Positions 54,249-63,059 are shown, counted from the first letter of the stretch. The stretch is 64,000 nt of DNA from Rhizobium sp. BK418 (GCF_004341105.1 NZ_SLZK01000004.1:434001-498000), one strand, 5' to 3'. The notes: generated from the letters alone by a model not told the origin. Translations and numbers: made by a program.

Positions 54249-54829
54249 CAGCCGGCCTCCGGCAGGGGCTCTATGCCACCGATGATGAAGGCGGCGATCT
54301 GCTCCATCGGCAGGCGGCGGCGCATGGCGCAATTGCGCAGGATTGAATAAGCGCGTTCCTCATCGATCCCATGCGCCTTCATCAGCTTTTCGACGGCGGC
54401 ATGCACGAGCGGGCGCAGGCGCACGCGCTCTTCGAGATATTGCAGGCGCTCGACAACACCTTTGCGCTCCTGATGAATAGAGACGGCCATGACGAGGGCC
54501 GGATAGACGGCGGAGGCCGCAATCGGCTTGGCGATGATCGCGCCGGCACCCTGGACAAGCGCCCATGCGATACGGCCTGGCGCTTCCGAGCCGAGCAGCG
54601 CGACAACCGGGCATGTCGAAGCGGCACCGCTCCAGGGCAGGAGATCGTCAAAACCCTGGTCGGCATCGACGATGACGAGATCGGGTACGCTTGCGGCTGA
54701 AAGCGGTGCCCATTGCAGCGTTGCGGATAAGCCGAGAAGACGCAGTTGACGGATCAGTCTATCGGTATTGCCGTCTTCGCGGTGTAGAACGACGGCATGC
54801 CAGCCTGTGAAATTGGGCGTTTCCTTCAT
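54248..54829 (-). CDS. ANTAR-domain antitermination regulator (AmiR/NasT type)
   Basis: A 193-residue protein with an N-terminal receiver-like domain that lacks the usual phosphorylation pocket (LRLLGLSATLQWAPLSAA) and a C-terminal coiled coil plus ANTAR domain (VERLQYLEERVRLRPLVHAA, then LMKAHGIDEERAYSILRNCA). ANTAR proteins bind RNA and prevent leader terminators from forming. It overlaps the AmiC-type gene by 4 nt, as in the Pseudomonas ami operon, and its likely target is the terminator at 55976-56020. Confidence 0.88.
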   Translation of the reverse strand: MKETPNFTGWHAVVLHREDGNTDRLIRQLRLLGLSATLQWAPLSAASVPDLVIVDADQGFDDLLPWSGAASTCPVVALLGSEAPGRIAWALVQGAGAIIAKPIAASAVYPALVMAVSIHQERKGVVERLQYLEERVRLRPLVHAAVEKLMKAHGIDEERAYSILRNCAMRRRLPMEQIAAFIIGGIEPLPEAG

Positions 54830-55959
54830 GACACCACCCGCAATTTCGGCGAGGCCGATTTATTGCGGCCGGTCAGATAGGGATCGGCAGCGAGTGGCGG
54901 GCGGGATGCGATCACGTCGAAACCGTTCTGGCTATTGATACGGCCGAGATGGAAAGGCAAGGCAGCGTGGTTTGTGTCCCTATCGATGTTGAGCGCGCCG
55001 AAGGGCGTCGCCCAGCTTTTGCTATAGAGTTCGTGACGCACAGCGGAAGGCTCGTCCCCGCCGGCAGCCAGGATTGCTTCGACGCAAAGGCGAACCGCAG
55101 TATAGGCACTGGCAAAAACGCTGGAAATCCGACGCGGAGCGCCGTGATGCATGACGACACGTTGCTTGAAATCGGCATTTTCCGAGGTTACGACGCTGTC
55201 GAAATAGGAGGCAGCGCAGAGCTGGCCGATCGCGGCACCCGGCGCGATATCGTCAAGCTCGCATTCCATCAGGTCGCAGCTGACAACAGGGCAGTTCTCC
55301 GGCCTGAAGGTCGCGTCGCGATCGGCAAGCCGACGGATTGCCTGATGGAAGGCATAGCTCGATGGCCCAATCAGATTGTTCAGGATGAAGCTTGGCCGGC
55401 GCTGTTCAATATCGGCCACGATCCGCTCGACTGCGGTTTCCTCGAGCGGCAGGTAACGCTCGCCAAGAACCTCGCCACCGGCGTTGGTGGTCAGTTCGCG
55501 AGCGAGCCGGTTCATCTCCCAGCCCCAGACATAGTTCGCACCGACGAGATAAGGCCGGTTTCCGTAGCGCGGAATCAGATGTTCGAAGAGTGGCAGCAGG
55601 TGCTGATTTGGGCAGCCGCCGACATAGATAACATTCTCGTTCGCCTCGAAACCCTCATAGGGGCACATATACCAGAGCAGGCCGTCATGTTTCTCGATGA
55701 GCGGGATGACCTCCTTGCGGGAAGCAGAGGTAATGGTGCCTATGATATGGCGGCAGCCGGCACGCAACAGATGACGCGCCCCCTCGAGATAGGCGGCAAG
55801 ATCGGCCTGCGGGTCGAAGAAAACCGGTTCGATCGGCCGATCGCTCGTTGCGGCAAATTCGGCGATTGCGAATTCCGCGCCATCGCGCGCGTCGCGCCCC
55901 ATCGAGCCGTAAGGCCCTGTGGTGGAGTAAAGAATGCCGATTTTCAACGCATCATTCAT
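54826..55959 (-). CDS. AmiC-type amide sensor (type 1 periplasmic-binding fold)
   Basis: A 377-residue ligand-binding protein without a signal peptide (it starts NDALKIGILYSTTGPYGSMG), so cytoplasmic, as known for AmiC, which binds amides and releases AmiR. Other family parts are YVGGCPNQHLLPLFEHLIPRY, LVGANYVWGWEMNR and the late VRLCVEAILAAGG. It is the first gene of the operon. There is no good ribosome binding site: the T-rich end of the leader terminator runs almost to the ATG. A substrate-binding role for the urea/amide importer family is the alternative, but its pairing with an ANTAR protein favours AmiC. Confidence 0.85.
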   Translation of the reverse strand: MNDALKIGILYSTTGPYGSMGRDARDGAEFAIAEFAATSDRPIEPVFFDPQADLAAYLEGARHLLRAGCRHIIGTITSASRKEVIPLIEKHDGLLWYMCPYEGFEANENVIYVGGCPNQHLLPLFEHLIPRYGNRPYLVGANYVWGWEMNRLARELTTNAGGEVLGERYLPLEETAVERIVADIEQRRPSFILNNLIGPSSYAFHQAIRRLADRDATFRPENCPVVSCDLMECELDDIAPGAAIGQLCAASYFDSVVTSENADFKQRVVMHHGAPRRISSVFASAYTAVRLCVEAILAAGGDEPSAVRHELYSKSWATPFGALNIDRDTNHAALPFHLGRINSQNGFDVIASRPPLAADPYLTGRNKSASPKLRVVS

Positions 55960-55975
55960 CTGTTAGCCAAAAACC

Positions 55976-56020
55976 AAAAACCCCATGAGGGCATCCATCC
56001 GCGATGGGGCCATCATGGGG
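55976..56020 (-). terminator. Leader terminator (attenuator) upstream of amiC-like gene
   Basis: On the minus strand CCCCATGA, GGC and CCATC pair with GATGG, GCC and TCATGGGG, giving a near-continuous 16-bp stem closed by a GCG loop and followed at once by TTTTT. No minus-strand gene ends before it (the neighbour is divergent), so it is a leader terminator of the amide operon, not a gene-end terminator. Confidence 0.8.
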
Positions 56021-56031
56021 CGAAACTGCCC
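56018..56031 (-). promoter_or_regulatory. Hexaloop hairpin overlapping the leader terminator
   Basis: On the minus strand GGGC-AGTTTC-GCCC forms a 4-bp stem with a six-base loop. Its 3' arm overlaps the first bases of the terminator's 5' arm, so the two structures exclude each other, as expected of an ANTAR antiterminator. The loop begins with A, but position 4 is T rather than the G that I recall as conserved. Confidence 0.45.
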
Positions 56032-56088
56032 AGCGACTGTCGGAGTCATGTAAGGTTACGGGGCACTTTGCCTAATCCGCAGGCTTGA

Positions 56089-56117
56089 ATAAAATACAGG
56101 CACCCCAGTTTTGTCAA
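56089..56117 (-). promoter_or_regulatory. Sigma-70-type promoter of the amide operon
   Basis: Minus strand: TTGACA (56112-56117), 17 bases, then TTTTAT (56089-56094); TATTTT with 15-base spacing overlaps it. Transcription from here would give a leader of about 120 nt that contains the hexaloop hairpin and the terminator before the amiC-like start. Confidence 0.55.
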
Positions 56118-56446
56118 GCGTGTATCCGGCGGATTCGGGACGGCCCGGCAAGATCCATTTGCAGCCATATACTCTGGGGGAGATCGATTCGAGAGAGTAG
56201 GGGCATGACAGCGGAAATATCTGCTGTGGACGTGGCGCGAAACAAGATCGGCTCTTGAGGCATCCTGTTATTAATAAACAGGAAAACTGCCCAGGTCTAA
56301 TGAATTGCCGCAGATAGTTTCGCGACATTTCCGACCTCTTCAAACCTACGCCAGTTCGGTCGCAAGATATCGCCGGACTTGCTGCCGGCAAGGCGCACGA
56401 TCCCGTGAGGAGGCGTTTTTCGCTCCGGTTAACCGCGTTTCCGCCG
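56118..56446. other. Intergenic region between amide operon promoter and IclR promoter
   Basis: About 330 bp without a supported gene. A 17-codon frame at 56204 and the long minus-strand frame 56056-56874, which runs through the IclR gene, are not credible. I see no further operator or repeat here. Confidence 0.4.
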
Positions 56447-56475
56447 TTGACGCTGTTACATGGTAGCGTTACCAT
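56447..56475 (+). promoter_or_regulatory. Promoter with LacI-type operator upstream of the IclR gene
   Basis: TTGACG (56447-56452), 17 bases, then TACCAT (56470-56475) form a promoter whose -10 region is overlapped by ATGGTA-GCGT-TACCAT, a LacI-type operator. The architecture and most bases are the same as at 61157-61185, so both are probably bound by the LacI protein encoded at 59950. Confidence 0.6.
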
Positions 56476-56526
56476 CAGCATCGACAGCGCCGGGGAGACG
56501 CTTGGAAATAGCAACGGAGGAGACGC

Positions 56527-57339
56527 ATGGGAGAGCATGTGGAGGAGAAAAGTCTTCACGGGCGCGTTCAGTCGATCGACCGCGCCATGATGCTGCTCGA
56601 AGCGATGGGAACGGAAGAGGATGGCAACCGCTTGGTCGATCTCGCCAGCCGTACGGGCTTGGCGCCCTCGACGGTTCACCGCATTCTGACGACGTTGGAG
56701 CAGTGGCAATTCATCCAATACAATCCTAATGATCGCATGTGGCATATCGGCCGGCAGGCCTTTGCCATCGGTTCGGTCTTCACCCGCCAGAGCAATCTCG
56801 TCGCTACCGCGCTCCCATATCTCAGAAGACTGCGCGATCAGACGCGCGAAACTGCCAATCTCGGTTTCGTCCACGACGGCGAGGTCGTCTTCGTCGATCG
56901 TGTTGAAAGCCGCGATATCACCCGCACCGTCGCTCGCGTCGGCAGCCGGGTGCCGATGACGGCATCCGCCATGGGCAAGGCCATTCTCGCAACCTACTCA
57001 CAGCAGGATCTCGAAGCGATCCTCTCGCGCGAAGGAAGCCGGCGCTTTACGGCGAATACATTGACGGGCCAGGCAGCATTGCGTGCCGATCTCGATAGAA
57101 TCCGGGCGGACGGGTATGCGGTCGACGATGAGGAACTGGTATCAGGCCTGCGCTGCGTGGCCTCTGCCGTCTATAACCATCAAGGCGAGGCGATTTGCGC
57201 CATATCGCTGTCGAGCCTTGCATCAAGGATCACGCCGCAGCGGGTTCCGGTGCTGGGACGCCTGCTGACCGAAACCTCGGCGCAGTTGACGACGGCTCTC
57301 AGTGGGGAGATGCCGCCGTTCAACGCCATGGCGAGCTGA
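56527..57339 (+). CDS. IclR family transcriptional regulator
   Basis: A 270-residue regulator with an N-terminal winged helix (RLVDLASRTGLAPSTVHRIL, around residues 38-57) and the IclR effector-binding domain (TRETANLGFVHDGEVVFVDR; PMTASAMGKAILA; DEELVSGLRCVASAVYNHQG). GGAGG lies upstream of the ATG. It is expressed from a promoter with a LacI-type operator and ends at a strong terminator at 57366. Its targets may be the flanking glycosidase gene or the amide operon; neither is proven. Confidence 0.88.
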   Translation: MGEHVEEKSLHGRVQSIDRAMMLLEAMGTEEDGNRLVDLASRTGLAPSTVHRILTTLEQWQFIQYNPNDRMWHIGRQAFAIGSVFTRQSNLVATALPYLRRLRDQTRETANLGFVHDGEVVFVDRVESRDITRTVARVGSRVPMTASAMGKAILATYSQQDLEAILSREGSRRFTANTLTGQAALRADLDRIRADGYAVDDEELVSGLRCVASAVYNHQGEAICAISLSSLASRITPQRVPVLGRLLTETSAQLTTALSGEMPPFNAMAS

Positions 57340-57365
57340 CGCGAAACACTCTGCTCGCTCAAGTC

Positions 57366-57400
57366 AACCGCCGACCCGCATGTACCGGCGGTTTTCTTTT
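57366..57400 (+). terminator. Rho-independent terminator of the IclR gene
   Basis: AACCGCCG and CGGCGGTT form an 8-bp stem with a 12-base loop, and the last two T of the stem continue into TTTTCTTTT. It starts 27 nt after the IclR stop and overlaps nothing but the gap before the converging glycosidase gene. Confidence 0.85.
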
Positions 57401-57405
57401 GCCAA

Positions 57406-59595
57406 TCAGGACCAGTCGACAACGATTACTTCGTGATCGAGGACTGCACCGACATCGATGGCGATCTCGCTGCCTTCGTCGCTGACCTTCACCGTCTTCC
57501 CGGCAACCCTGAGGCTTGCAAGGGAGACAGCCTTGCCGGTCTGTTTACGCAGGCGCAGCGTTACCGGACCGATCGGCACGAGCTCGTTTTGGCGGCCCGG
57601 CACGCGGGAGACCAGCACGCGGTTGTTCAGGTGAACGATCTGCCGTCTGTCCTGCTGATAGAGCACGGCCGTAACGAGACCGTGCGTGCCTTCGAGCCTC
57701 AGAAGCGAGCGATCGGCAAGCATCCAGCGCACGGCATTGGTGATCAGGCGCGCATGCTCGAACTGGTCGTCCCGCGCATAACAACGGTCGAGATCGGCGA
57801 CTAACCAGACGAACTTGCCCTTGCCGTTTTCGCGAACGGTGATGGCGGGCGCATCCGAATAAGGCTGCCGCATCCAGGAGGTTTCCGGCGGATAGATCGG
57901 AAAATCTGGAATGTAGGTCGCCAGAACCTTGACGTCGTCGTCGACACTCACGACAGGTAGATAACCACCGAAGGGCAGAGTATCCGTCTCATCGAGGCCG
58001 GCAAGCACCGGATGGCGGCTTCCGTCCGCCTTCGGAGCTGTCTTGTCTGAAGGACCGTGCACACCGGCGCGCAGTTCGGGCGAGAGGCGCAGATAGGTGT
58101 GACGCGCACTGGTTTCGATATCAGGGTTGGCTGCCTCGAAGTCACCATGCGCACCGCTCTTGCGATGAACGCCAAAGAGCTTGGCAAGGGCGAAATCTGT
58201 CCGGCGGTCGCCGTACTCGTTGTAGAGGCTCGCCTCCGACGAGGCGATCACCGAACCGCCTTGAGCCGCGAAAGCTTCGACGGCGGCAACCTGCGCGTCC
58301 GACATGGTCGCAAGGTTCGGAAGGACAAGCACGGCGAAGCGTCCCGCTGCCTTGCCGATATCGTCGGCGTTGACGGGCAGATAGGTGATGCCGGCGCGAT
58401 CGAGTGCCCGCGTCGCTCCGCGATAGGGGTTCATCGTGCGGTCGTTCGCCTTGTCGCGACCGTGATAGTCGTGGTTGCTCTGCGACCAGACGACACCGAC
58501 ATCAGCCTGCGGCTGACGGTTGATCAGAATATCCTGGTTCGCTTCGTGCCATTTGAAGATCGGCTCGGCCGTCTTGTACTGACGGCGGTCTTCATGCAGC
58601 GAGCCGATATGATGCCACCAGGGCTGGATGCCGCCGGCAAAGCCGGAGGACGACCAGAGCCGCACTTCGGCCGGCGGCATGCTGGCGAGACGAAAGGCTG
58701 GCGAGCCAAGCTGATATTGCGGCGTGCTTTCGGGAATGAGTTTATCCCAGCCGCCGACTTCATGCAGCCGCTTGCCGGTTTCGGTATTGTCCTCGAAGCC
58801 ATCGATGAGATTGCGGCGCTGATGGTCGAGCATGACGATCGGGCTGCGGGCAAGGATTTCCTTAAGGTCGATAAAGCGGTTGCCGTTGTTCAGGATATCG
58901 CCGCTGATCATGCCCATCCAGCAGCAATCCTTGCCGCCGACTTCGGTCGTGACCTTGTTGTTGAATTCCCAGAGATCGGTGCGGCGCTTGTAATTCCACT
59001 GGATCCAACGGCGATAGTTTTCATCGGCCCAATCATGGCGGCGAGGCAGGTCTACACCTGACCATGCGAAGAACTGCTCGGTGCAATGGCGGCAATAGCA
59101 GATGTTCTTGCGCGGGATGCCGGCCCAGCTGTTGTCGGCAAAACCGTCCGGCATGGTGCGCTCGATGATCTCGCGCATGATATCGGGCAGGTATTCGCTG
59201 TAATAGGGCGAGTTGATGCAGGTGACGTATTTGTCTGCTTGCCGATAGGGTTTGCCGTCGATATCGAGGCAGATCCAGTCCGGATGGGCGCGGTAGAAAT
59301 CTTCCGCGACGCGGTTTGAATCCATACGCGCGATAACTTTCAATCCTTCCTCGCGGGCCGCCTTGACAATCTCGCCGTAGAGGTCGCGGTCGCCCAGTGC
59401 TTCGGCCTTATGATGCAGCGGAAACTTCGTCGGATAGTAGCTGACAATGCCGCCGGCATTGATGATGACGCCTTGAACGCGCGTCTTGCGCCAGTGTTCC
59501 CGCCACCATGTATCGTCGTAACGCGACGGGTCGATCTCGACCAGATTGGTCTGTCCCCATCGCAGCGCCGTGCGGTACCAAGGCTCCGATCCCAT
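57406..59595 (-). CDS. Large glycosidase-like protein with TIM barrel and beta-galactosidase-type trimerisation domain
   Basis: A 729-residue cytoplasmic protein, started at the ATG at 59595 (MGSEPWYRTALRWG) because GGTGG lies 8 bases upstream; the GTG four codons earlier has no spacing for a site. Residues 1-350 look like a hypothetical glycosyl hydrolase barrel (TRVQGVIINAGGIVSYYPTK, GLKVIARMDSNRV, DGFADNSWAG). The middle (VLVLPNLATMSDAQVAAVEAF, GGSVIASSEASLYNEYGDRR) is like the GATase-type trimerisation domain of GH42 enzymes, and a small beta domain ends it. A four-cysteine cluster (NICYCRHC, later KDCCW) recalls the metal site of GH42. The substrate is unknown. Confidence 0.75.
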   Translation of the reverse strand: MGSEPWYRTALRWGQTNLVEIDPSRYDDTWWREHWRKTRVQGVIINAGGIVSYYPTKFPLHHKAEALGDRDLYGEIVKAAREEGLKVIARMDSNRVAEDFYRAHPDWICLDIDGKPYRQADKYVTCINSPYYSEYLPDIMREIIERTMPDGFADNSWAGIPRKNICYCRHCTEQFFAWSGVDLPRRHDWADENYRRWIQWNYKRRTDLWEFNNKVTTEVGGKDCCWMGMISGDILNNGNRFIDLKEILARSPIVMLDHQRRNLIDGFEDNTETGKRLHEVGGWDKLIPESTPQYQLGSPAFRLASMPPAEVRLWSSSGFAGGIQPWWHHIGSLHEDRRQYKTAEPIFKWHEANQDILINRQPQADVGVVWSQSNHDYHGRDKANDRTMNPYRGATRALDRAGITYLPVNADDIGKAAGRFAVLVLPNLATMSDAQVAAVEAFAAQGGSVIASSEASLYNEYGDRRTDFALAKLFGVHRKSGAHGDFEAANPDIETSARHTYLRLSPELRAGVHGPSDKTAPKADGSRHPVLAGLDETDTLPFGGYLPVVSVDDDVKVLATYIPDFPIYPPETSWMRQPYSDAPAITVRENGKGKFVWLVADLDRCYARDDQFEHARLITNAVRWMLADRSLLRLEGTHGLVTAVLYQQDRRQIVHLNNRVLVSRVPGRQNELVPIGPVTLRLRKQTGKAVSLASLRVAGKTVKVSDEGSEIAIDVGAVLDHEVIVVDWS

Positions 59596-59949
59596 GATTA
59601 TTTCCACCCTCGTTTCAGTTGGTTTGCGTCGCCAGACTAAATGAAAGCGGCGCTTAGTCGCCGACTTTTCCCGGAAATTCCACGATGCGGAAAATCACAG
59701 CAAAGCGTTCGATGGCCAGCCGGAAATGGGGATATTTTTCAACTTACTTGCTTGCGCTCGAACTCTGCAGCAATTGCACCGTATCGATATCAGGTTCCTT
59801 TGGATCATCGAGAAATGTCCAGCAGCGGGCGCTACGTGGACCGGCCGATTTACGCCTGCGTTGACTCCGCTGTTGCTTTTTGGAATTGACATATTCGGTT
59901 TGAGTAATGCCTGAGACACCTTCCGGGGAAGGGGCAGCGCCGTTCCTAG
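59596..59949. other. 354-bp divergent intergenic region
   Basis: It lies between the glycosidase-like gene (minus) and the LacI gene (plus). A 62-codon frame at 59726-59914 has no recognisable product. No GGTAGCG-type operator is visible here, in contrast to the two other promoters in this block. It presumably holds two promoters that I cannot place. Confidence 0.4.
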
Positions 59950-61065
59950 ATGCCGCGAGGAGACAAAAGATTGCGAAGCCGACGGACCGATGGTCGTCCC
60001 ACGATTGCCGATGTCGCGCGCCTGGCCGGGGTCGGCGCGATCACGGTGTCGCGGGCGCTGCGCGATCCGAGTCAGGTTTCTGCGACCCTGCGCGCAAATA
60101 TCGACAAGGCGATAAGGGAACTGAACTATGTTCCCAACCTCAGCGCCAGGGCGCTTGCCTCTGTCAGGGCCGATGTCATTGGTGTGCTCGTTCCATCGCT
60201 GACCCAGAACATCTTCTCCGATGTTCTGCGCGGTGTCTATGACGGTGTCGAAGGCACCGAACTGCAGATCCAGATGGGCAACACCCGTTACCAGCTGCAA
60301 GAAGAGGAGCGGCTGATTGCCCAGATGCTGCGGCAGAAGCCGGCTGGCATGATCGTCTCCGGGACCGAACAGAGCGACCGCTCCCGCGAGATGCTGGAAA
60401 ATGCTCGTTGCCCTGTTATCCAGATCATGGACCTGACGGATAAACCGATCGATACGATCATCGGTTTTTCGCATTACGAGGCGGGCCGGGCGATCACCCG
60501 GCATTTAATCGAGGCCGGCTATCGGCATATCGGCTTCCTGAGCGGCTGGCTGAATGGCCGCTCCTTCGGCCGCTATTCCGGTCTGAAGGATACGTTGACG
60601 GAAGCCGGCATCTATAATCCGAGCTATATCTCGCCGATCGACAGGAGCGACCATATTCCCGAAGGCGTGGGCTGGGAAACGCCGCGCTTTGCAACACCTT
60701 CGACGGGCCGCAAGCTGATGGCCGATCTTCTGGACGCCAATCCGGATATGGATGCCGTCTTCTGCAACAATGACGTCATGGCGCTTGGCGCGCTGTTCGA
60801 ATGCATGGAGCGCGGCATCCGCGTGCCTGAGGATTTTGGTATTGCCGGCTTCAACGATTTCGACATCATGGAAGCAGCCTATCCGTCGATCACTAGCGTG
60901 CGCAGCCCCCGCTGGGAATCCGGCTACCATGCCGTCATGGCGCTCCGTCGCCGTTTGAGCGGAGACGACAGCGGAGACCGGATTGTCGACTTGGGCTTCA
61001 AAATCCAAAAACGCGCCAGCACGGATCGCAGCGGCGAACTTCGTCGCCAGCAGGCGGCTAGGTGA
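59950..61065 (+). CDS. LacI family transcriptional regulator
   Basis: A 371-residue LacI-type protein. The helix-turn-helix (TIADVARLAGVGAITVSRAL) is at about residues 18-37, the hinge helix (LSARALASVRADVIGVLVP) follows, then a sugar-binding core (NNDVMALGALFECMERGIRVPEDFGIAGFND). A basic N-terminal extension of about 15 residues precedes the helix-turn-helix. It is followed 221 nt later by a family 5 binding-protein gene whose promoter carries a perfect LacI-type palindrome, so it very likely represses that operon and perhaps the IclR gene. Confidence 0.9.
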   Translation: MPRGDKRLRSRRTDGRPTIADVARLAGVGAITVSRALRDPSQVSATLRANIDKAIRELNYVPNLSARALASVRADVIGVLVPSLTQNIFSDVLRGVYDGVEGTELQIQMGNTRYQLQEEERLIAQMLRQKPAGMIVSGTEQSDRSREMLENARCPVIQIMDLTDKPIDTIIGFSHYEAGRAITRHLIEAGYRHIGFLSGWLNGRSFGRYSGLKDTLTEAGIYNPSYISPIDRSDHIPEGVGWETPRFATPSTGRKLMADLLDANPDMDAVFCNNDVMALGALFECMERGIRVPEDFGIAGFNDFDIMEAAYPSITSVRSPRWESGYHAVMALRRRLSGDDSGDRIVDLGFKIQKRASTDRSGELRRQQAAR

Positions 61066-61156
61066 TGTCGGGACTGCCGGTTTCTTGCTTCACGCATATG
61101 TCGCAATTTGAATAAGAGCTTTTCCAAAACGCCATAAATCCGCAGCCGAACAAAAC

Positions 61157-61185
61157 TTGACGCTCGTATCTGGTAGCGCTACCGT
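61157..61185 (+). promoter_or_regulatory. Promoter with LacI-type operator upstream of the binding-protein operon
   Basis: TTGACG (61157-61162), 17 bases, then TACCGT (61180-61185). The perfect 12-bp palindrome GGTAGCGCTACC (61172-61183) overlaps the -10 box, a classic repressor position. It lies about 100 bp before the binding-protein ATG. Confidence 0.7.
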
Positions 61186-61286
61186 GCCCTTGCGTTGCTC
61201 GTCGACCCAGAAGACGCCTGACAATAAAAACACCAGAAATTCAGCGTCAGCCGGGATGCAGCGCCTCGATAAGGGAGGATCTGAGC

Positions 61287-62906
61287 ATGGCGATTACTCG
61301 ACGTAAACTTATCGAAAATTCTGCGGCTGCTGCTGTCGGCGCCAGTATTGCGGCAAGCCTTGGGGCGGCCGCTTTCGCGCAAACCACCGATACATTGAAA
61401 ATTGCTTTTGCCGCCCGTGGCCTCAGGACTATCGACCCTGCGAAATCGATCCAGGGTGTCGACAACTGGGCCATCATCCATATTTACGACAAGCTCGTCG
61501 ATCTGCCGCTCTGGAAGTTCCCGGCGACCATGGACGAGCTCGTGCCGCGTCTTGCTACGAGCTGGACTTCGACGCCGGATTCCAAGTCCTGGACGCTGAA
61601 GCTCCGCCAAGGCGTGAAGTTCCACAAGGGCTATGGCGAGATGACGTCTGCAGACGTCAAGTTCACCTTCGACCGCATCCGCGATGCCGTGCGCGTCGGC
61701 GGGGTACGCCCGAAATTCACAAATATCAGCGAGGTCATCGCCGACGATCCCTATACGATCACCTTCAAGCTGGCGCAGCCTGACCCGCTCTTCCTGCTCG
61801 GCGTCCTCAGCGACTATGATGCCTCTGTCATGAGCAAAAAGGCGGTCGAGGAAAAAGGTGAGGAGCCAATTGGCCGGGATCCGATCGGAACCGGTCCCTA
61901 TGTGCTGGAAACTGTCTATCCGGATCCGTCACAGGGCGTCATGCTGGTTGCCAATAAGGAACATTGGGACGTCCAGCCGGCGACGCCGAAGCTGCAGTGC
62001 CTCTACATCGCCGATACGACGGCGCGTACGCTTGCGCTGCTCTCCGGTGACGTGCATCTGATCGAGGGCGTTCGTGCCCCCGGCTGGGCGGCTTCGATGT
62101 CGCAGCGCGATCCGAACCTGATCTTCGATGTCGTCAGCCCCGGCAGTTTCTTCACGATGCAGGTCAACGTGACGAAGAAGCCCTTCGACGATGTGCGTGT
62201 ACGTCAGGCGCTGTTTTATGCAATCGACCGCGACGAAATCACCACGGCGATCGCGCCGATCAGCAAGCGTACCTACGGGCTCAATCCTCCCTCTTATCCG
62301 GGTGGCTTCTCGGCAGAAAGCATTCCAGCTGATGTCGCCTACAAATATGATCCCGAAAAGGCGAAATCCCTGCTTGCCGAAGCCGGATTCCCGAATGGTT
62401 TCAGTTTCAAGAACGATACATCACAGCGCGAGGACTTCTCGGCCATCATGCTGATGATCCAGGCACAGTTGCGCAAGGTCGGCATCAATATGGATCTGAA
62501 CATCAAAGACCATACGGCCTTCCATGCCGACCAGAACATCGGCACCAATACGCTGTCGCAGCAGTCGTCTGCATTGCCGCCGGTGCCGACGCAGGTGATT
62601 GTCACCTACCTATCGAAGGGCGCCGAAGTCCGCTCGGATGGCAATGGCGGGGCGAACATGAGTCATTATGGAGTCGCCATTCCGGGCATCGACGACCTTC
62701 TGAGCAAGGCACTTGCCGAGCCAGATCTCAGCAAGCGTCTGGAGATCGTCAAGGAAATCGAGATCAAAGCCCTCAAGGACGCGGTCATCCTACCCGTTTC
62801 CAACAACGGCTTTATGATCGTTCGCTCCGAAAAGGTCGATCTCGGCTATGACGTCGTCTCCGGCTATGTGAATTGGCCGCTCACCAAGGCCAAGATCAAG
62901 GCCTGA
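61287..62906 (+). CDS. Family 5 ABC transporter substrate-binding protein
   Basis: A 539-residue periplasmic binding protein with a twin-arginine-like signal (TRRKLIENSAAAAVG; cleavage near AAAFA, residue 31). The family segment KSWTLKLRQGVKFHKGYGEM and the later VRVRQALFYAIDRDEI are present. AGGGAGGAT precedes the ATG. It is controlled by the LacI-type operator at 61172 and is followed by a glucuronidase-like gene, so the ligand is probably a plant-type oligosaccharide or uronide rather than a peptide. The permeases and ATPases must lie right of the window. Confidence 0.87.
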   Translation: MAITRRKLIENSAAAAVGASIAASLGAAAFAQTTDTLKIAFAARGLRTIDPAKSIQGVDNWAIIHIYDKLVDLPLWKFPATMDELVPRLATSWTSTPDSKSWTLKLRQGVKFHKGYGEMTSADVKFTFDRIRDAVRVGGVRPKFTNISEVIADDPYTITFKLAQPDPLFLLGVLSDYDASVMSKKAVEEKGEEPIGRDPIGTGPYVLETVYPDPSQGVMLVANKEHWDVQPATPKLQCLYIADTTARTLALLSGDVHLIEGVRAPGWAASMSQRDPNLIFDVVSPGSFFTMQVNVTKKPFDDVRVRQALFYAIDRDEITTAIAPISKRTYGLNPPSYPGGFSAESIPADVAYKYDPEKAKSLLAEAGFPNGFSFKNDTSQREDFSAIMLMIQAQLRKVGINMDLNIKDHTAFHADQNIGTNTLSQQSSALPPVPTQVIVTYLSKGAEVRSDGNGGANMSHYGVAIPGIDDLLSKALAEPDLSKRLEIVKEIEIKALKDAVILPVSNNGFMIVRSEKVDLGYDVVSGYVNWPLTKAKIKA

Positions 62907-62972
62907 GCCGCCTGGAGCGGCGGCAGGGAAGCGGAAACGCGTCCGCCTCTCCAGGTTCAAACATCGGATCAT

Positions 62973-63059
62973 CCGAAAAACGTGTCACGCATTTCGGCCC
63001 GATGCACCAGTCGCGAACACGTTCCGAAATCGTGATCTTTCTCCCGGCTTTAAGCCGGG
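62973..63059. repeat. Possible degenerate rhizobial intergenic repeat with hairpins
   Basis: The 203-bp gap after the binding-protein gene contains CCGAAA at 62973 and 63024, an inverted TTTCGG at 62992, and a short hairpin CCCGGC-TTTAA-GCCGGG at 63043-63059. A GCCGCC / GGCGGC hairpin directly after the stop (62907-62924) may be an intercistronic processing signal. Palindromic units with CCGAAAA/TTTTCGG cores are common in rhizobial gaps; only one copy is seen in this window, so the call is tentative. Confidence 0.35.

Noticed and set aside
56056..56874. Minus-strand open frame of 272 codons upstream of the amide operon
   Set aside because: It overlaps the IclR coding sequence and its promoter and ends near the amide operon promoter; the product has no domain. 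If it were real the leader terminator could be a gene-end terminator, so it was weighed with care.
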